Assembly (NCBI GenBank): GCA_015482705.2
Contig: JADMLA020000038.1
Coordinates: 40,651 to 104,650, forward strand
Direction of reading: 5' to 3'
DNA: 64,000 nt
DNA from: Prosthecochloris sp.
GTDB taxonomy: Bacteria > Bacteroidota > Chlorobiia > Chlorobiales > Chlorobiaceae
The notes beneath the pieces were generated by a model. The model was not told where the DNA came from and ran no database searches. It saw only the letters and a program-made list of their open reading frames with translations. Made by a program: the position numbers and the translations under genes. How positions within the stretch are numbered: position 1 is the stretch's first letter; each line of letters begins with the position of its first letter. Below, piece by piece: positions 46,969-56,482 of this stretch.

Positions 46969-48144
46969 ATGAATATTCACGAATATCAAGGTAAGGACAT
47001 CCTGCGCAAATTCGGAGTCTCTGTACCGAAAAATATCGTTGCTTTTTCCGCCGATGAAGCAAGACAGGCAGCAGAACAGCTGTTTGAAGAGCAGGAAAGC
47101 GACGTCGTCGTCGTTAAAGCCCAGATTCATGCCGGAGGGCGTGGCAAAGCGGGTGGAGTCAAGCTTGCAAAGTCCCCGGAGGAAGTTCACGACATTTCAC
47201 GCCAGATGCTTGGAGCCACGTTGGTAACCCACCAGACCGGACCGGAAGGAAAAGAGGTCAAGCGCCTCTTGATAGAAGAAGGAATGAACATCGAAAGAGA
47301 ATTTTATGTCGGCATTACTCTCGACCGTGCGACTTCGAACAATGTTTTGATGGTTTCGACCGAAGGTGGGATGGAAATAGAAAAGGTTGCGGAAGAAACT
47401 CCTGAAAAACTGTTGAAACTCCAGATTCATCCGCTCCATGGCATTCAAGGTTTCCAGGCTCGTCAAGCTGCATTTTTCCTTGGACTCGAAGGTGAAAATT
47501 TTAAAAATGCCGTACGGTTCATCACCGCCCTGTACAAAGCGTATACCTCAATCGACGCTTCTCTGGCAGAGATCAACCCCCTCGTGGTTACAAAGGAAGG
47601 CCGTGTTTTGGCTCTGGACGCGAAAATCAACTTCGATTCGAACGCTCTTTTCCGTCACAAGGAATTTCTTGAACTCAGGGACACCAGTGAAGAAGATCCT
47701 TTTGAAGTAGAAGCATCAAAATCAAACCTCAATTATGTTCGTCTCGACGGTAATGTCGGCTGCATGGTCAATGGAGCCGGTTTGGCAATGGCAACGATGG
47801 ATATGATTCAGCTTGCTGGCGGAAAGCCTGCCAACTTCCTCGACGTTGGTGGAGGAGCAAGCCCTGAAACAGTGAAAGAAGGGTTTAAAATCATTATGAG
47901 TGACAAAAACGTCAAAGCCATTCTCGTCAATATTTTCGGGGGAATCGTACGTTGTGACCGCGTTGCTGGCGGTGTTATAGAAGCCGCAAAAAAAGTAGGC
48001 CTTAATCTTCCTGTCATCGTGCGGCTCGAAGGAACCAATGCCGAAATCGCTCAGAAAATGCTCGATGAATCCGGCCTCAACCTCATAGCGGCAAACGGAC
48101 TGCGGGACGCTGCCCAGAAAGTGAACGAAGCGCTTGCCGGATAA
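46969..48144 (+). CDS. sucC: Succinyl-CoA synthetase beta subunit
   Basis: A 391-residue ADP-forming subunit starting MNIHEYQGKDILRKFG, the family's standard opening; the in-frame start 27 bases earlier is not used. An ATP-grasp N-terminal half (KAQIHAGGRGKAGGVKL, EINPL near 201) and the CoA-ligase half (GAGLAMATMDMI, GGGASPE, NIFGGIVRCD) are complete. In green sulfur bacteria it works in the reductive direction of the TCA cycle. sucD is not adjacent. No good ribosome binding site is visible. A hairpin terminator follows at 48179. Confidence 0.95.
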   Translation: MNIHEYQGKDILRKFGVSVPKNIVAFSADEARQAAEQLFEEQESDVVVVKAQIHAGGRGKAGGVKLAKSPEEVHDISRQMLGATLVTHQTGPEGKEVKRLLIEEGMNIEREFYVGITLDRATSNNVLMVSTEGGMEIEKVAEETPEKLLKLQIHPLHGIQGFQARQAAFFLGLEGENFKNAVRFITALYKAYTSIDASLAEINPLVVTKEGRVLALDAKINFDSNALFRHKEFLELRDTSEEDPFEVEASKSNLNYVRLDGNVGCMVNGAGLAMATMDMIQLAGGKPANFLDVGGGASPETVKEGFKIIMSDKNVKAILVNIFGGIVRCDRVAGGVIEAAKKVGLNLPVIVRLEGTNAEIAQKMLDESGLNLIAANGLRDAAQKVNEALAG

Positions 48145-48178
48145 CTTTCCACGTTCGTCACATCATTCAAACAATGGA

Positions 48179-48203
48179 GAGGCTGCCCCAAAAAGGCAGC
48201 CTC
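48179..48203 (+). terminator. Terminator hairpin after sucC
   Basis: GAGGCTGCC (48179-48187) pairs perfectly with GGCAGCCTC (48195-48203) over a CCAAAAA loop, 34 bases past the sucC stop. A T-run is missing on the + strand, so the hairpin may serve as a weak or factor-assisted terminator. The arms are the same as those of the hairpin at 52606. Confidence 0.6.
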
Positions 48204-48207
48204 CCGT

Positions 48208-48876
48208 ATTGTGAGAGGGAAATCAGTTATAGATTCAGCTACCCCTCGTGAATATCATTCGCCAGCCCGGTCCGCGAAAGCCAAAACGACTGTTTCACCG
48301 GTCTTACCCTGAGGTTCATGGTTGTTCCTGTTTTACACGAAGCGGCATGACCTTGGAAACATTTGATACCATATCATGGGTGAACATGATCTTTCTCTCG
48401 AGTCGAAATGACTTTTTTTGTGGCGACGCTGTTGGTTTCAACTACAGGCGACACGTTTTTGAGGAAGCTTCTTTTTCTTATAAAAAGAGACGAGCTTTGA
48501 AAAAAATCTTTTTGAAGAAAAAACGAAACAATGGGAGGGAGACCAGCTCTAGAGGCGCTTTCACGCCTCTTTCACCGGGTTCGACAACAGATCAGAAAAC
48601 ACCAGAAAACATGGATCACGGTATCGAAGCATATCAATATATACGTAACCTTATCATCAAAACATCGATCTGTTGCAGAACATTAAGCAGCAACACTAAC
48701 CTAACCGGATAGTAAAAGCACCTGTTCCTACTCAAGCACTTTCAATACATTTGACGATCTTTTCTTGTAAGTCTTGCACTTTTTTTCGAAAAAAAATAAA
48801 AATGTTTCCACACAGGTTGATAGGACCATGGTTTATTTTATTTTTTTCTGCACATCGACAATTGTAACACATCACA
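48208..48876. other. Gene-free interval with a hairpin
   Basis: About 670 bases with no supported gene. The longest frame (48248-48712) is compositionally unlike protein and has no family resemblance. A 7-bp hairpin AGAGGCG-CTTTCA-CGCCTCT (48551-48570) followed by TTTC could be the terminator of a lost transcript. I see nothing else nameable. Confidence 0.4.
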
Positions 48877-50826
48877 ATGCTTGAAGCTCGAAATATCAAT
48901 CTAAGCGCCGGCACGAAGGATCTTCTGCTCAATGCGTCTTTCCGTATCGGAAACAAAGACCGTGTGGGCCTGGTAGGGCTGAACGGAACCGGGAAATCAA
49001 CCTTGCTTCGTCTCATAAGCGAAACCGGCACAGGCCACTCGATCATTTCGAACGGCCAGATCATACGATCATCCGAGACAACCATCGGCTATCTTCCCCA
49101 GGAAATCTCTTTCGAAAATGACCTTGAAAAAACTGCACTGCACTATGTGCTACAAGCAAACAAAAAACTGAACGAACTTTCAAGCTCCATTGAAAAACTG
49201 CAAGAAGAGCTTGCAGCACCGAATCAGGACCACGAAAGCCAACGTTATCACAGACTAATTGAAAAGTTCAGCGACGCTTCCCATGAATTCGAACGTCTCG
49301 GCGGATACACCATGGAAGCCGAAGCTGAAAAAGTTCTCGATGGGCTTGGTTTCAGCCAAGCGGAATTCCGGAAAAAGGTCAGGGAGTTTTCCGGCGGCTG
49401 GCAGATGCGCCTCCTCATTGCCAAGTTGCTGTTACAAAAACCAACGCTTCTTTTGTTGGATGAACCAACCAACCACCTCGATATCGATTCCCTGAGATGG
49501 CTCGAAAATTACATGCTCGGTTATCAGCACAGTTGCATCATCGTTTCTCACGATCGCTTTTTTCTCGATAAAATCACAACCAGAACGCTTGAAATTTATC
49601 TCAGGACCATACATGAATACAAAGGTAATTACAGCTATTACGAAAAAGAGAAAGCTGAGCGCTTCGAACTCATGATGGCCAAATATGAAAACGATCTCAA
49701 AAAAATGGCCCACCTGAAAGCCTTTGTGGACCGCTTCCGCTACAAGGCGACAAAAGCCAAGCAGGCGCAAAGCAGACTACGCCAGATGCAGAAACTAGAA
49801 GAAGAACTTCAGGCTCCTGATGAAGATTTGTCAAGAATCGCATTCAGTTTCCCGAAAGCACGACATTCAGGTAAAGAAGTCCTGAAACTCGAACATGTCA
49901 CGAAATCATGGCTACAACCGGACGGTTCCACAAAGGAGGTTTTGAAAGAAGTCGATCTTGAAATCCTGCGCGGTGATCGGATAGCGATCGTCGGTTCGAA
50001 TGGAGCCGGAAAAACAACTTTTTGCAGAATCGTTTCGGGTGACCTCGACTACGAAGGAAACATGACTCACGGGCACAATGTTTCCCTTAACTATTTCGCC
50101 CAACATCAAACTGAAAACCTCAATCCGGACAAAACGGTTCTCGAAGAAATGATGGATGCCGCTCCCGATGCACAATCTCAGCGAAAAGTCAGAGATATTC
50201 TGGGTTGTTTTCTCTTCAGCAACGATAGTGTCGAAAAAAAAACAGCCGTTCTTTCAGGGGGAGAAAAATCAAGATTGTCACTTGCGAAAATTCTGCTTCA
50301 GGCATCGAATCTTTTGATCATGGATGAACCCACGAATCATCTTGACATGCGTTCCAAGGAAATGTTGATCGATGCTCTTGAAAACTACGACGGCACCCTG
50401 ATGCTGGTCAGCCATGACCGCTATTTTCTCGACAGCCTTGTCAACAAGGTTATAGAAATTAAAAACGGCTCTCTCAAGGTATATCTTGGAAGTTATGGAG
50501 AATACCTTGAAAAAGCGGAAAAAGCCTGGGAAGATGAACGCAACCATGGACGTAACTCGCAGAAGAACAATCCGGAGACAAGAAAATCTGCCTCGACATC
50601 CAGGCAAAAACAAGCTGCAGTCAAACAGAACAACGTAAAAGCCGAAACGCTGGAAAAAAAGATCCACAAGCTCGAAAAAGAAAAACAGGAATACGAAACC
50701 AGGATGGGATCAACGGATTTTTATTCACAACCGGAAAAAGAAATACAAACAAACGTTGATCGATACCAGAAACTTTGTACTGAGATCGAGCAGCTTTACA
50801 AAGAATGGGAACTGGCGATATCTTAA
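48877..50826 (+). CDS. ABC-F family ATPase
   Basis: A 649-residue soluble protein with two ABC domains and no membrane segments. The first has Walker A GLNGTGKST near 36-44 and LLLDEPTNHLD; the linker (about 240-320) is the charged, helical ABC-F P-site motif region; the second has GSNGAGKTT near 375-383 and LIMDEPTNHLD. A C-terminal coiled coil (about 560-640, Lys/Glu-rich) resembles Uup. ABC-F proteins act on ribosomes. No ribosome site is visible. Its stop overlaps that of the convergent nitroreductase in a shared TTAA. Confidence 0.92.
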   Translation: MLEARNINLSAGTKDLLLNASFRIGNKDRVGLVGLNGTGKSTLLRLISETGTGHSIISNGQIIRSSETTIGYLPQEISFENDLEKTALHYVLQANKKLNELSSSIEKLQEELAAPNQDHESQRYHRLIEKFSDASHEFERLGGYTMEAEAEKVLDGLGFSQAEFRKKVREFSGGWQMRLLIAKLLLQKPTLLLLDEPTNHLDIDSLRWLENYMLGYQHSCIIVSHDRFFLDKITTRTLEIYLRTIHEYKGNYSYYEKEKAERFELMMAKYENDLKKMAHLKAFVDRFRYKATKAKQAQSRLRQMQKLEEELQAPDEDLSRIAFSFPKARHSGKEVLKLEHVTKSWLQPDGSTKEVLKEVDLEILRGDRIAIVGSNGAGKTTFCRIVSGDLDYEGNMTHGHNVSLNYFAQHQTENLNPDKTVLEEMMDAAPDAQSQRKVRDILGCFLFSNDSVEKKTAVLSGGEKSRLSLAKILLQASNLLIMDEPTNHLDMRSKEMLIDALENYDGTLMLVSHDRYFLDSLVNKVIEIKNGSLKVYLGSYGEYLEKAEKAWEDERNHGRNSQKNNPETRKSASTSRQKQAAVKQNNVKAETLEKKIHKLEKEKQEYETRMGSTDFYSQPEKEIQTNVDRYQKLCTEIEQLYKEWELAIS

Positions 50827-51416
50827 ACAATAATCGTCACGCTGTCAGGTTTTCTTGGCTCAGGTTCAGGTAAGGGAACCGCACTGTAGCCGAACACTGC
50901 TGCCGCATATGGACTGTACCCTTCAGGAAAAACAATCCCAAGCTCCCTGAATACAGCCCTTCCTTTTTCGGTTGCATGGAACATCATAATCGAGTGCATC
51001 CAGCATGACCCGATGTCCATCGAGGCCGCGGCAAGCATCATATTTTGCATGGCAAGCGTACAGTCATACTGAGGCGCAAGCGCGCCGGGATCACCTGTTA
51101 CAACGATAAGGATCGGTGCATGATAAAACACACTGAAATCGTCACGACGGGCCACCTCACGCAACGCTTCAACATCCGACTCCAGAAAAACCGTCTTACA
51201 GCATACATCGAGCTTATCCAGGAGAGCACGATTACGGATAACGGTAAAATGCCATGGCTGCTGGTTCATTGCACTAGGTGCATATTTACCGGCCTCGAGA
51301 ATCAACTCAAGCGAATCCTTATCCACCTGATCCGGTTTGAATACCCTGACACTTCTGCGCTTGAGAATTGTATCGATCGTTTCATTCGTATTCATTCTTT
51401 CCCTGTTTGAAGACAT
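50823..51416 (-). CDS. Nitroreductase-family FMN protein
   Basis: A 197-residue FMN oxidoreductase: RRSVRVFKPDQV near the start (flavin phosphate binding), APSAMNQQPWHFTVI (near 47-61), MQNMMLAAASMDIGSCWM near 125. The ATG at 51416 has GAGG upstream; a second ATG 21 bases later has AGGGAAAG and is also plausible. It starts 2 bases past the stop of the 51419 gene, so the two are cotranscribed. Substrate unknown. Confidence 0.9.
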   Translation of the reverse strand: MSSNRERMNTNETIDTILKRRSVRVFKPDQVDKDSLELILEAGKYAPSAMNQQPWHFTVIRNRALLDKLDVCCKTVFLESDVEALREVARRDDFSVFYHAPILIVVTGDPGALAPQYDCTLAMQNMMLAAASMDIGSCWMHSIMMFHATEKGRAVFRELGIVFPEGYSPYAAAVFGYSAVPLPEPEPRKPDSVTIIV

Positions 51417-51418
51417 CG

Positions 51419-52096
51419 TTATTCATCCTCAATTTCCACACACGACTCGAAAACATCGAAGTTACTGTCCACACGGAGATCAGCAAGGGACTTCAACGAA
51501 CGCACATGATGATGCTCCCGCTCAAGGACCTCCCAGCGGTAACCATCGGCAGGCTCCTTGCAACGTAACATCTGGTTGATTTTAGTCTTGTGATAGGTTA
51601 GATCGATGAAAACCCTGAGATCGATATCATCCGTTCTGATCGCGTATAAACCGTCTATGATCAGCAACTGTATTTTACTGAAATCCGTAAAAAGCTGGTC
51701 AACTTCTTCAGTGATAATATCGATGCAGGGTATGAACACCTGCTTGTCATTCCTGAAATCGTCGATATTGTCATGCAGGAGTTTCCAGTCATACTCACCG
51801 AAACCGACGGATTTGTATTCGTTGCTTATCCGGTGCTCCCTCCGTTCGAGAGGAGGAACACGGTAATAGTTATCTGTGTGAAGAATTTTAACTCGGATGT
51901 CACAACCTTTCAGGAGGAGAGCAAGTGAATGAGCAAGTTCGGATTTCCCCGCTCCTGACTCACCTGAAATGGCAACGACAAACTTGTAACCCGGACTACT
52001 TTGTTCCAACTCATTTCTATCAGCCAACACCCGCTCCATGATGATCTTGGCGGCGGATTTGTGCTGATCGTTGATCAGCAAAACATCACCTAACAT
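51419..52096 (-). CDS. Uridine kinase/phosphoribulokinase-like P-loop kinase
   Basis: A 225-residue protein with Walker A SGESGAGKSE near 45, the HTDNYYRVPP substrate motif near 72, YDW and IIDGLYAI (Walker B). This is the uridine kinase/PRK pattern. The C-terminal end is acidic. It is the promoter-proximal gene of a two-gene unit with the nitroreductase. The substrate may not be uridine; the family also phosphorylates pantothenate and other hydroxyl compounds. Confidence 0.82.
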   Translation of the reverse strand: MLGDVLLINDQHKSAAKIIMERVLADRNELEQSSPGYKFVVAISGESGAGKSELAHSLALLLKGCDIRVKILHTDNYYRVPPLERREHRISNEYKSVGFGEYDWKLLHDNIDDFRNDKQVFIPCIDIITEEVDQLFTDFSKIQLLIIDGLYAIRTDDIDLRVFIDLTYHKTKINQMLRCKEPADGYRWEVLEREHHHVRSLKSLADLRVDSNFDVFESCVEIEDE

Positions 52097-52605
52097 ATTT
52101 CCTTAACATCTGTGCACCTCGTTTTGCAGGCACTGTTGGAAATATTGATTCTATGATAAAAGTAACAGTTTTTAGCTATGATTTCAATGAAGAAAAACAT
52201 GTTTTAAGCCCGATGAACAAAGAAAAAAAAGTTTGACAGTGTACGCCGCCTTTTCTCGAATAAAAAGAGACAGTTTAGAAGACAATCGACAATGGTTGAA
52301 ACCAGCATAGTCACTTGAGAAAAGTCATGTCACGCACTCAAAAAGTTCATACTTCACTGGGTAATCTGCAGCATCTATAAAGGCTTTCGCCAATGATGGA
52401 TTCCCCGAGTCAAATCAGAGGATGACACCGAGAGAATGGTTGTGCCGCCTCTGTGCACATCAACGCTTTCACAAAGTAATGCCGCCCCGTGTGAAACAGG
52501 AACAACCATGAACATCAGGGTAAGATCGGTGACAGGTTCGTTTTGGGTTTCACGGGAATAGACAAGCATAAGGAAGCACTTCACGATTACCTGCGTTAAA
52601 GACAA
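52097..52605. other. Gene-free interval between the kinase gene and hemN terminator
   Basis: About 510 bases without a supported gene. A TTGACA at about 52231 on the + strand has no convincing -10. A - strand frame at 52375-52650 runs through the terminator hairpin and is not believable as a gene. Confidence 0.35.
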
Positions 52606-52632
52606 AGAGGCTGCCCTTTTGAGGCAGCCTCT
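52606..52632 (-). terminator. Terminator of hemN
   Basis: A perfect 10-bp stem AGAGGCTGCC/GGCAGCCTCT around a 7-base loop lies 31 bases past the hemN stop and is followed on the - strand by TTGTCTTT. Confidence 0.75.
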
Positions 52633-52662
52633 TCGTGGAATATGAAACAATAATCAAGAAGA

Positions 52663-54084
52663 TCAATCCACCTGCTGAGCTTCCTTGGCCTGTCGCGCCT
52701 TCTCGATATATTCAGCCTGGATATCCCTGGACACATTGTAAGCTTTTGAAAGGCTATCGGACCGCCAAAGCCTGGCGTCAAATGCCATGCAAATATTTCT
52801 GAGGAACGGAATGCCGACTTCCGTTACACGAACACCATCGTCATTCAGTTCTACCATACCGTCATTCTGCATATCTTCGAGACGGAACTTCGCGACATCG
52901 AGTTCATCGCAATAAAGTTTCGGATCCTTCCAGGATGTTTCCTGCTTGCACATAAGATTAAGAATGTGACGACGCAGGACAAGATCCTCATCGGTCAACA
53001 AATGGCCGCGATGCAAAGGAAAACGGCCGGCGTTGACTTCGCGTATATAATCTTCATGAAAACGCTCGTTCTGGGCAAAAGCATACCAGGTATCACTTAT
53101 CGAAGAAGAACCGAGGGCAAGCATCATCTGGGTGGTGTTTTCCGTATACCCCATGAAGTTCCTGTGAAGAGTACCGTTTTTTGCCGCCTCGTAAAGAGCA
53201 TCCCCTTCAATGGCAAAATGATCCATACCTATTTCATGGTAGCCAATAGACTCGAGCATCTCCAAACCTTTGTCATAAAGCTCCTGCTTGACTGCACCGA
53301 CCGGCAGATCTTTTTCCTTGAACTTTCGCTGTCCTTCGTACATGTGTGGATTGTGCCCATACGCATAAAATGCAAGCCGATCGGGTTTGAGCTCCATAAC
53401 CTTGGCAATCGTATCGGTCACAGTGGCCAACGTCTGTTTCGGCAAGCCGTAGACAAGGTCGAAGTTTACCGAGGTAAATCCGATCTCGCGAGCGATATCC
53501 ACTTTTTCCCGAACCAGTTCGAAAGGCTGTAGGCGGTTAATTTCTTTCTGAACTATTGGGTCAAAATCCTGAATACCGAAACTCATCCGACGAAAGCCAA
53601 CGCTGTAAAGCGCTTCAAGGTGCTCCCGCGTTGTCGAACGCGGATTTGTTTCAAAACTGAACATGTAATCATCCATTCGGTTAACATGTTCATAAAGCCC
53701 GTTAACCAGCCTGATGAGGTTGTCCGGACTTAAAAATGTCGGTGTGCCTCCACCGATATGCATTTCCTTGACGTTCAATGTTCCGGGGAAAACATCGAGA
53801 TACATTTGCCACTCTTTCAGCAATGCTTCGAGATAGGGTTGCTCAAAAGAATGATCCTGCGTACGATAAGCGTTGCAACCGCAGAAATAACAGTAATTTT
53901 CACAGTAGGGAATATGGATATACATACTGACACCTGTAGTGTCATTACTGTCATTGAAGCCTTTTACCATGGCTTCCTTCCATTGTTCCTGGGATACTCC
54001 GTCCGTGCTCCATGAGGGAATGGTAGGATAGCTTGTATACCTTGGGCCGGGATTGCGGTACTTATCTGCAAGATTTGTTGCCAT
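52663..54084 (-). CDS. hemN: Oxygen-independent coproporphyrinogen III oxidase
   Basis: A 473-residue radical SAM enzyme that decarboxylates two propionates of coproporphyrinogen III in (bacterio)chlorophyll and heme synthesis. YCENYCYFCGCN holds the CxxxCxxC(xC) cluster near 60-70; GGGTPTFL, ETNPR and the PYTSYPTIPSW N-terminal motif are as in HemN. GAGGAAG precedes the ATG. An oxygen-independent enzyme is what an anaerobic phototroph needs. It is divergent from purE. Confidence 0.95.
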   Translation of the reverse strand: MATNLADKYRNPGPRYTSYPTIPSWSTDGVSQEQWKEAMVKGFNDSNDTTGVSMYIHIPYCENYCYFCGCNAYRTQDHSFEQPYLEALLKEWQMYLDVFPGTLNVKEMHIGGGTPTFLSPDNLIRLVNGLYEHVNRMDDYMFSFETNPRSTTREHLEALYSVGFRRMSFGIQDFDPIVQKEINRLQPFELVREKVDIAREIGFTSVNFDLVYGLPKQTLATVTDTIAKVMELKPDRLAFYAYGHNPHMYEGQRKFKEKDLPVGAVKQELYDKGLEMLESIGYHEIGMDHFAIEGDALYEAAKNGTLHRNFMGYTENTTQMMLALGSSSISDTWYAFAQNERFHEDYIREVNAGRFPLHRGHLLTDEDLVLRRHILNLMCKQETSWKDPKLYCDELDVAKFRLEDMQNDGMVELNDDGVRVTEVGIPFLRNICMAFDARLWRSDSLSKAYNVSRDIQAEYIEKARQAKEAQQVD

Positions 54085-54203
54085 TGTAATCTTCCTCTAC
54101 AATTGTTACTTTTCCTTTCTTGTACCCGTGAAAATACACAAAACTCAGCAAAATCATAAATAAAAGGACACCGCCACAAAGCGGTGGCAATCTATTACTT
54201 GTT

Positions 54204-54728
54204 ATGACAACTTCACCTAACGGTTCATCTCCCCTGGTAGGCATCCTTATGGGTTCCGATTCCGACTTCGACATCATGAAAGAGGCGGCATCCGTCCTCG
54301 ACGAATTCAATATTCCCTATGAAGTTTCCGTTATTTCCGCGCACCGCACACCAAGCGAGCTCGAACGATATGCCACGAAGGCGAAAGATAACGGCCTCAA
54401 AGTCATCATAGCCGGTGCCGGCGGAGCAGCACATCTTCCCGGCGTTACTGCTGCACTTACCGTGCTCCCGGTAATCGGTGTTCCGATTTTCAGCAAAAAG
54501 CTCAACGGGCAGGATTCTCTTTATTCAATCGTACAGATGCCCGCAGGCATTCCGGTTGCGACAGTAGGCATCGACAACGCAAGAAACGGGGCTCTTATGG
54601 CAGTGCAAATACTTGCACTTACCGACCCATCAATCATGTCTTCTCTTGAAGGATTTCGGATCAAACTTGCGGAAGCATCCCGTATGAAAAACAGGAAAGT
54701 ACAGGAAAAACTCAATGCAATCAGCTGA
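54204..54728 (+). CDS. purE: N5-carboxyaminoimidazole ribonucleotide mutase PurE
   Basis: A 174-residue class I PurE: GILMGSDSDFD, VISAHRTP (catalytic His) and GAGGAAHLPGVTAA are intact. It rearranges N5-CAIR to CAIR in purine synthesis; purK is not adjacent. The gene overlaps the following cupin gene by 14 bases. Confidence 0.95.
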   Translation: MTTSPNGSSPLVGILMGSDSDFDIMKEAASVLDEFNIPYEVSVISAHRTPSELERYATKAKDNGLKVIIAGAGGAAHLPGVTAALTVLPVIGVPIFSKKLNGQDSLYSIVQMPAGIPVATVGIDNARNGALMAVQILALTDPSIMSSLEGFRIKLAEASRMKNRKVQEKLNAIS

Positions 54729-55206
54729 CTATTGGATTGAAAAACTCGATCTTATCAATCACCCGGAAGGGGGCTTCTTTCGTGAAACGTATCGCAGCAA
54801 GACCTCTTACGAGTTTCGCAAAAGCCCGGTTTTTTCAGGAAACCGGGCATATTCCACGGCAATTTTTTACCTGCTCACAAAAAGAGACCGTTCGAAGCTG
54901 CACAGGATCAAATCGGATGAACTGTGGTTTTATCACACCGGAACTCCACTGACAGTCTATCTGTTCCATGATGTTGGCTTCATGTCAACATTAACATTGG
55001 ACCCGGGAACAGGAACCTTTCAAGGCATTGTTCCTGCAAACACATGGTTCGGGGCAAGACATGAAACCGAATCCACGGAAGCATACACGCTGACAAGCTG
55101 TGTTGTTTCTCCGGGCTTCGATTTCAGTGATTTCACCCTGGCCGACAAGGACTCGCTCACAAGAAAGTTTCCACAGCATGCAGCGTTGATTGAAGATCTT
55201 ACCTGA
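54715..55206 (+). CDS. Cupin (DUF985) family protein
   Basis: A 163-residue beta-barrel protein of the DUF985/YML079 type. NHPEGGFFRETYRS near the start, STAIFYLLTKRDRSKLHRIKSDELWFYHTGTPL with the cupin His residues (about 50-80), and the C-terminal VSPGFDFSDFTLAD are the family blocks. Its start lies within purE, so the two are translationally coupled. Function is not established for the family. Confidence 0.88.
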   Translation: MQSADYWIEKLDLINHPEGGFFRETYRSKTSYEFRKSPVFSGNRAYSTAIFYLLTKRDRSKLHRIKSDELWFYHTGTPLTVYLFHDVGFMSTLTLDPGTGTFQGIVPANTWFGARHETESTEAYTLTSCVVSPGFDFSDFTLADKDSLTRKFPQHAALIEDLT

Positions 55207-55236
55207 GCTGGCAACACGTATTCTTGTCGGTCCCCA

Positions 55237-55455
55237 TCATTTTCGGATCACCACGTGGTAGAGCTCTCCGTCCTTGCGAATATCCTCGACGCGATGTCCC
55301 TGCTCTTCTGCCGTTCTCGGTACACTCTCCAGGGGCTCACCCTCCGAAAGCAGGACATCGAGGACTTCACCGTCATCGATCTGTGAGAGTTTCAGTTTGA
55401 CCTTAACCATGGTCATGGGACACCGCTCTTTCGTGATATCGAGAGTGTGCTGCAT
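55237..55455 (-). CDS. TusA-like sulfur carrier
   Basis: A 72-residue protein of the TusA/SirA fold with the N-terminal Cys-Pro motif ERCPMTMVKVKLKL; Cys 12 would carry persulfide sulfur. Second Pro of the usual CPxP is replaced by Thr. It is the last gene of the sulfur operon and would hand sulfur to the carrier-protein branch or receive it from DsrE-like protein. Confidence 0.88.
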   Translation of the reverse strand: MQHTLDITKERCPMTMVKVKLKLSQIDDGEVLDVLLSEGEPLESVPRTAEEQGHRVEDIRKDGELYHVVIRK

Positions 55456-55546
55456 GATAGTAACTGCCTCCTTTAAAACCTTTTTTTTGAAAACCGTTCT
55501 TGTTCATCACAGACCGGCAATAATCGAATATCCTGTAAACGCCGGC

Positions 55547-56023
55547 TCAGATAAAAATGATATGTCCATCCTTTGACGCATCGAGAAACGTGGCCACTCC
55601 GGCAACCCCCTTCACATGTTCATCGAGATCGTTTTTATCGATCCCGAGAATATGCATCGCCATCTCACAGGCAACAAAACCAATACCCAGTGCTTTCGCC
55701 GCCTCCACGAGTTCATCGAGGGTCGCTACATTGCTTTTTTTCATCATACCGGTCATCAGCACCGGACTTACACCGCCGAAATTCAACCTGCTTAACGGCA
55801 GGTTCTTTTTCCCTCCCATGAGAAAATTAAAAACCTTTGCCAGCAAACCATTTCCGATCCATGTTCGGCCCGTTTTTTTCTTCAGGATGTTGAGGCCCCA
55901 GAAAGTAAAAAACATTTTTACCTCCCAGTTCACGGCAGCAGCACCGGTTGCCAGAGTAAATGCCGCCAGCGCCTTGTCAAAATCACCGCTGAAGCAAACT
56001 ATAGAGAGTTTTTGCCGTTCCAT
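55547..56023 (-). CDS. DsrE/DsrF-like sulfur transfer protein
   Basis: A 158-residue DsrE2-type protein: KLSIVCFSGDFDKALAAFTLATGAAA at the start, then NWEVKMFFTFWGL, and a C-terminal GIGFVACEMAMHILGI with the conserved Cys (near 120). The sequence has hydrophobic stretches that might bind the membrane. The start lies inside the JAMM peptidase gene (25-base overlap). In sulfur oxidisers such proteins relay persulfide between TusA and other carriers. Confidence 0.88.
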   Translation of the reverse strand: MERQKLSIVCFSGDFDKALAAFTLATGAAAVNWEVKMFFTFWGLNILKKKTGRTWIGNGLLAKVFNFLMGGKKNLPLSRLNFGGVSPVLMTGMMKKSNVATLDELVEAAKALGIGFVACEMAMHILGIDKNDLDEHVKGVAGVATFLDASKDGHIIFI

Positions 56024-56451
56024 CGCATCTCCCGGTTTTCCAATTCGTTATCCGGTCTGTCTATTACGACCAGAGGCTCTTCGCTCACCTCTTTTTTCAC
56101 AATTCTGAATGCCCTGACATCAGGGCGAAGCGCTGCTAGAGAAACAATCACATAAATCATTCCGGGATCGAACGCAAGCCGGATGTCCTCTTGTGAAGGG
56201 CTTGCCGGCGTTTCGGGATGACTGTGATAAACCGCGATGGCCTGTTGCTGTTTTTTCCGCATTGCCAGAACAGCATCAAACTGCTCTTTGGGATCGAAAG
56301 AAAAATGCTCGCCCGACTTATCCATGTTGGTCAGGTGATAGACTTCAACTGCAGCCCCGTCTCTTCCCCCCAGATATCCGCACGCCTCCAGAGGCATATC
56401 CCTGCAGGCATGCTCGACTATTTTCTCATACACACAGTTATAAATCACCAT
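55999..56451 (-). CDS. JAMM/MPN+ metallopeptidase of the sulfur-carrier operon
   Basis: A 150-residue Mov34/MPN peptidase. The complete JAMM motif is present: Glu22, HSHP at 76-79, then S86 and D89. Relatives (Mec+ of Mycobacterium, QbsD of Pseudomonas, HcyD of Wolinella) cut C-terminal residues from ThiS-like carriers so the diglycine end can be activated. The carrier at 58515 has just such a tail (CSE after GGG), so that is the likely substrate. Alternatively it releases amino acid from a carrier-amino acid adduct, as Mec+ does. Confidence 0.9.
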   Translation of the reverse strand: MVIYNCVYEKIVEHACRDMPLEACGYLGGRDGAAVEVYHLTNMDKSGEHFSFDPKEQFDAVLAMRKKQQQAIAVYHSHPETPASPSQEDIRLAFDPGMIYVIVSLAALRPDVRAFRIVKKEVSEEPLVVIDRPDNELENREMRWNGKNSL

Positions 56452-56482
56452 GCCCTTCCTCCTTGTTCCACCAGCTTCAAGG

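Noticed and set aside
46969..48144. ATP-citrate lyase subunit
   Set aside because: Length and motifs are those of standard SucC, without the citrate lyase extensions.
48248..48712. 154-codon + strand frame in the interval after sucC
   Set aside because: Composition is unlike protein, it runs through a hairpin, and it shows no recognisable motif or ribosome binding site.
52375..52650. 91-codon - strand frame before hemN's terminator
   Set aside because: It begins inside the terminator hairpin and has no recognisable family.
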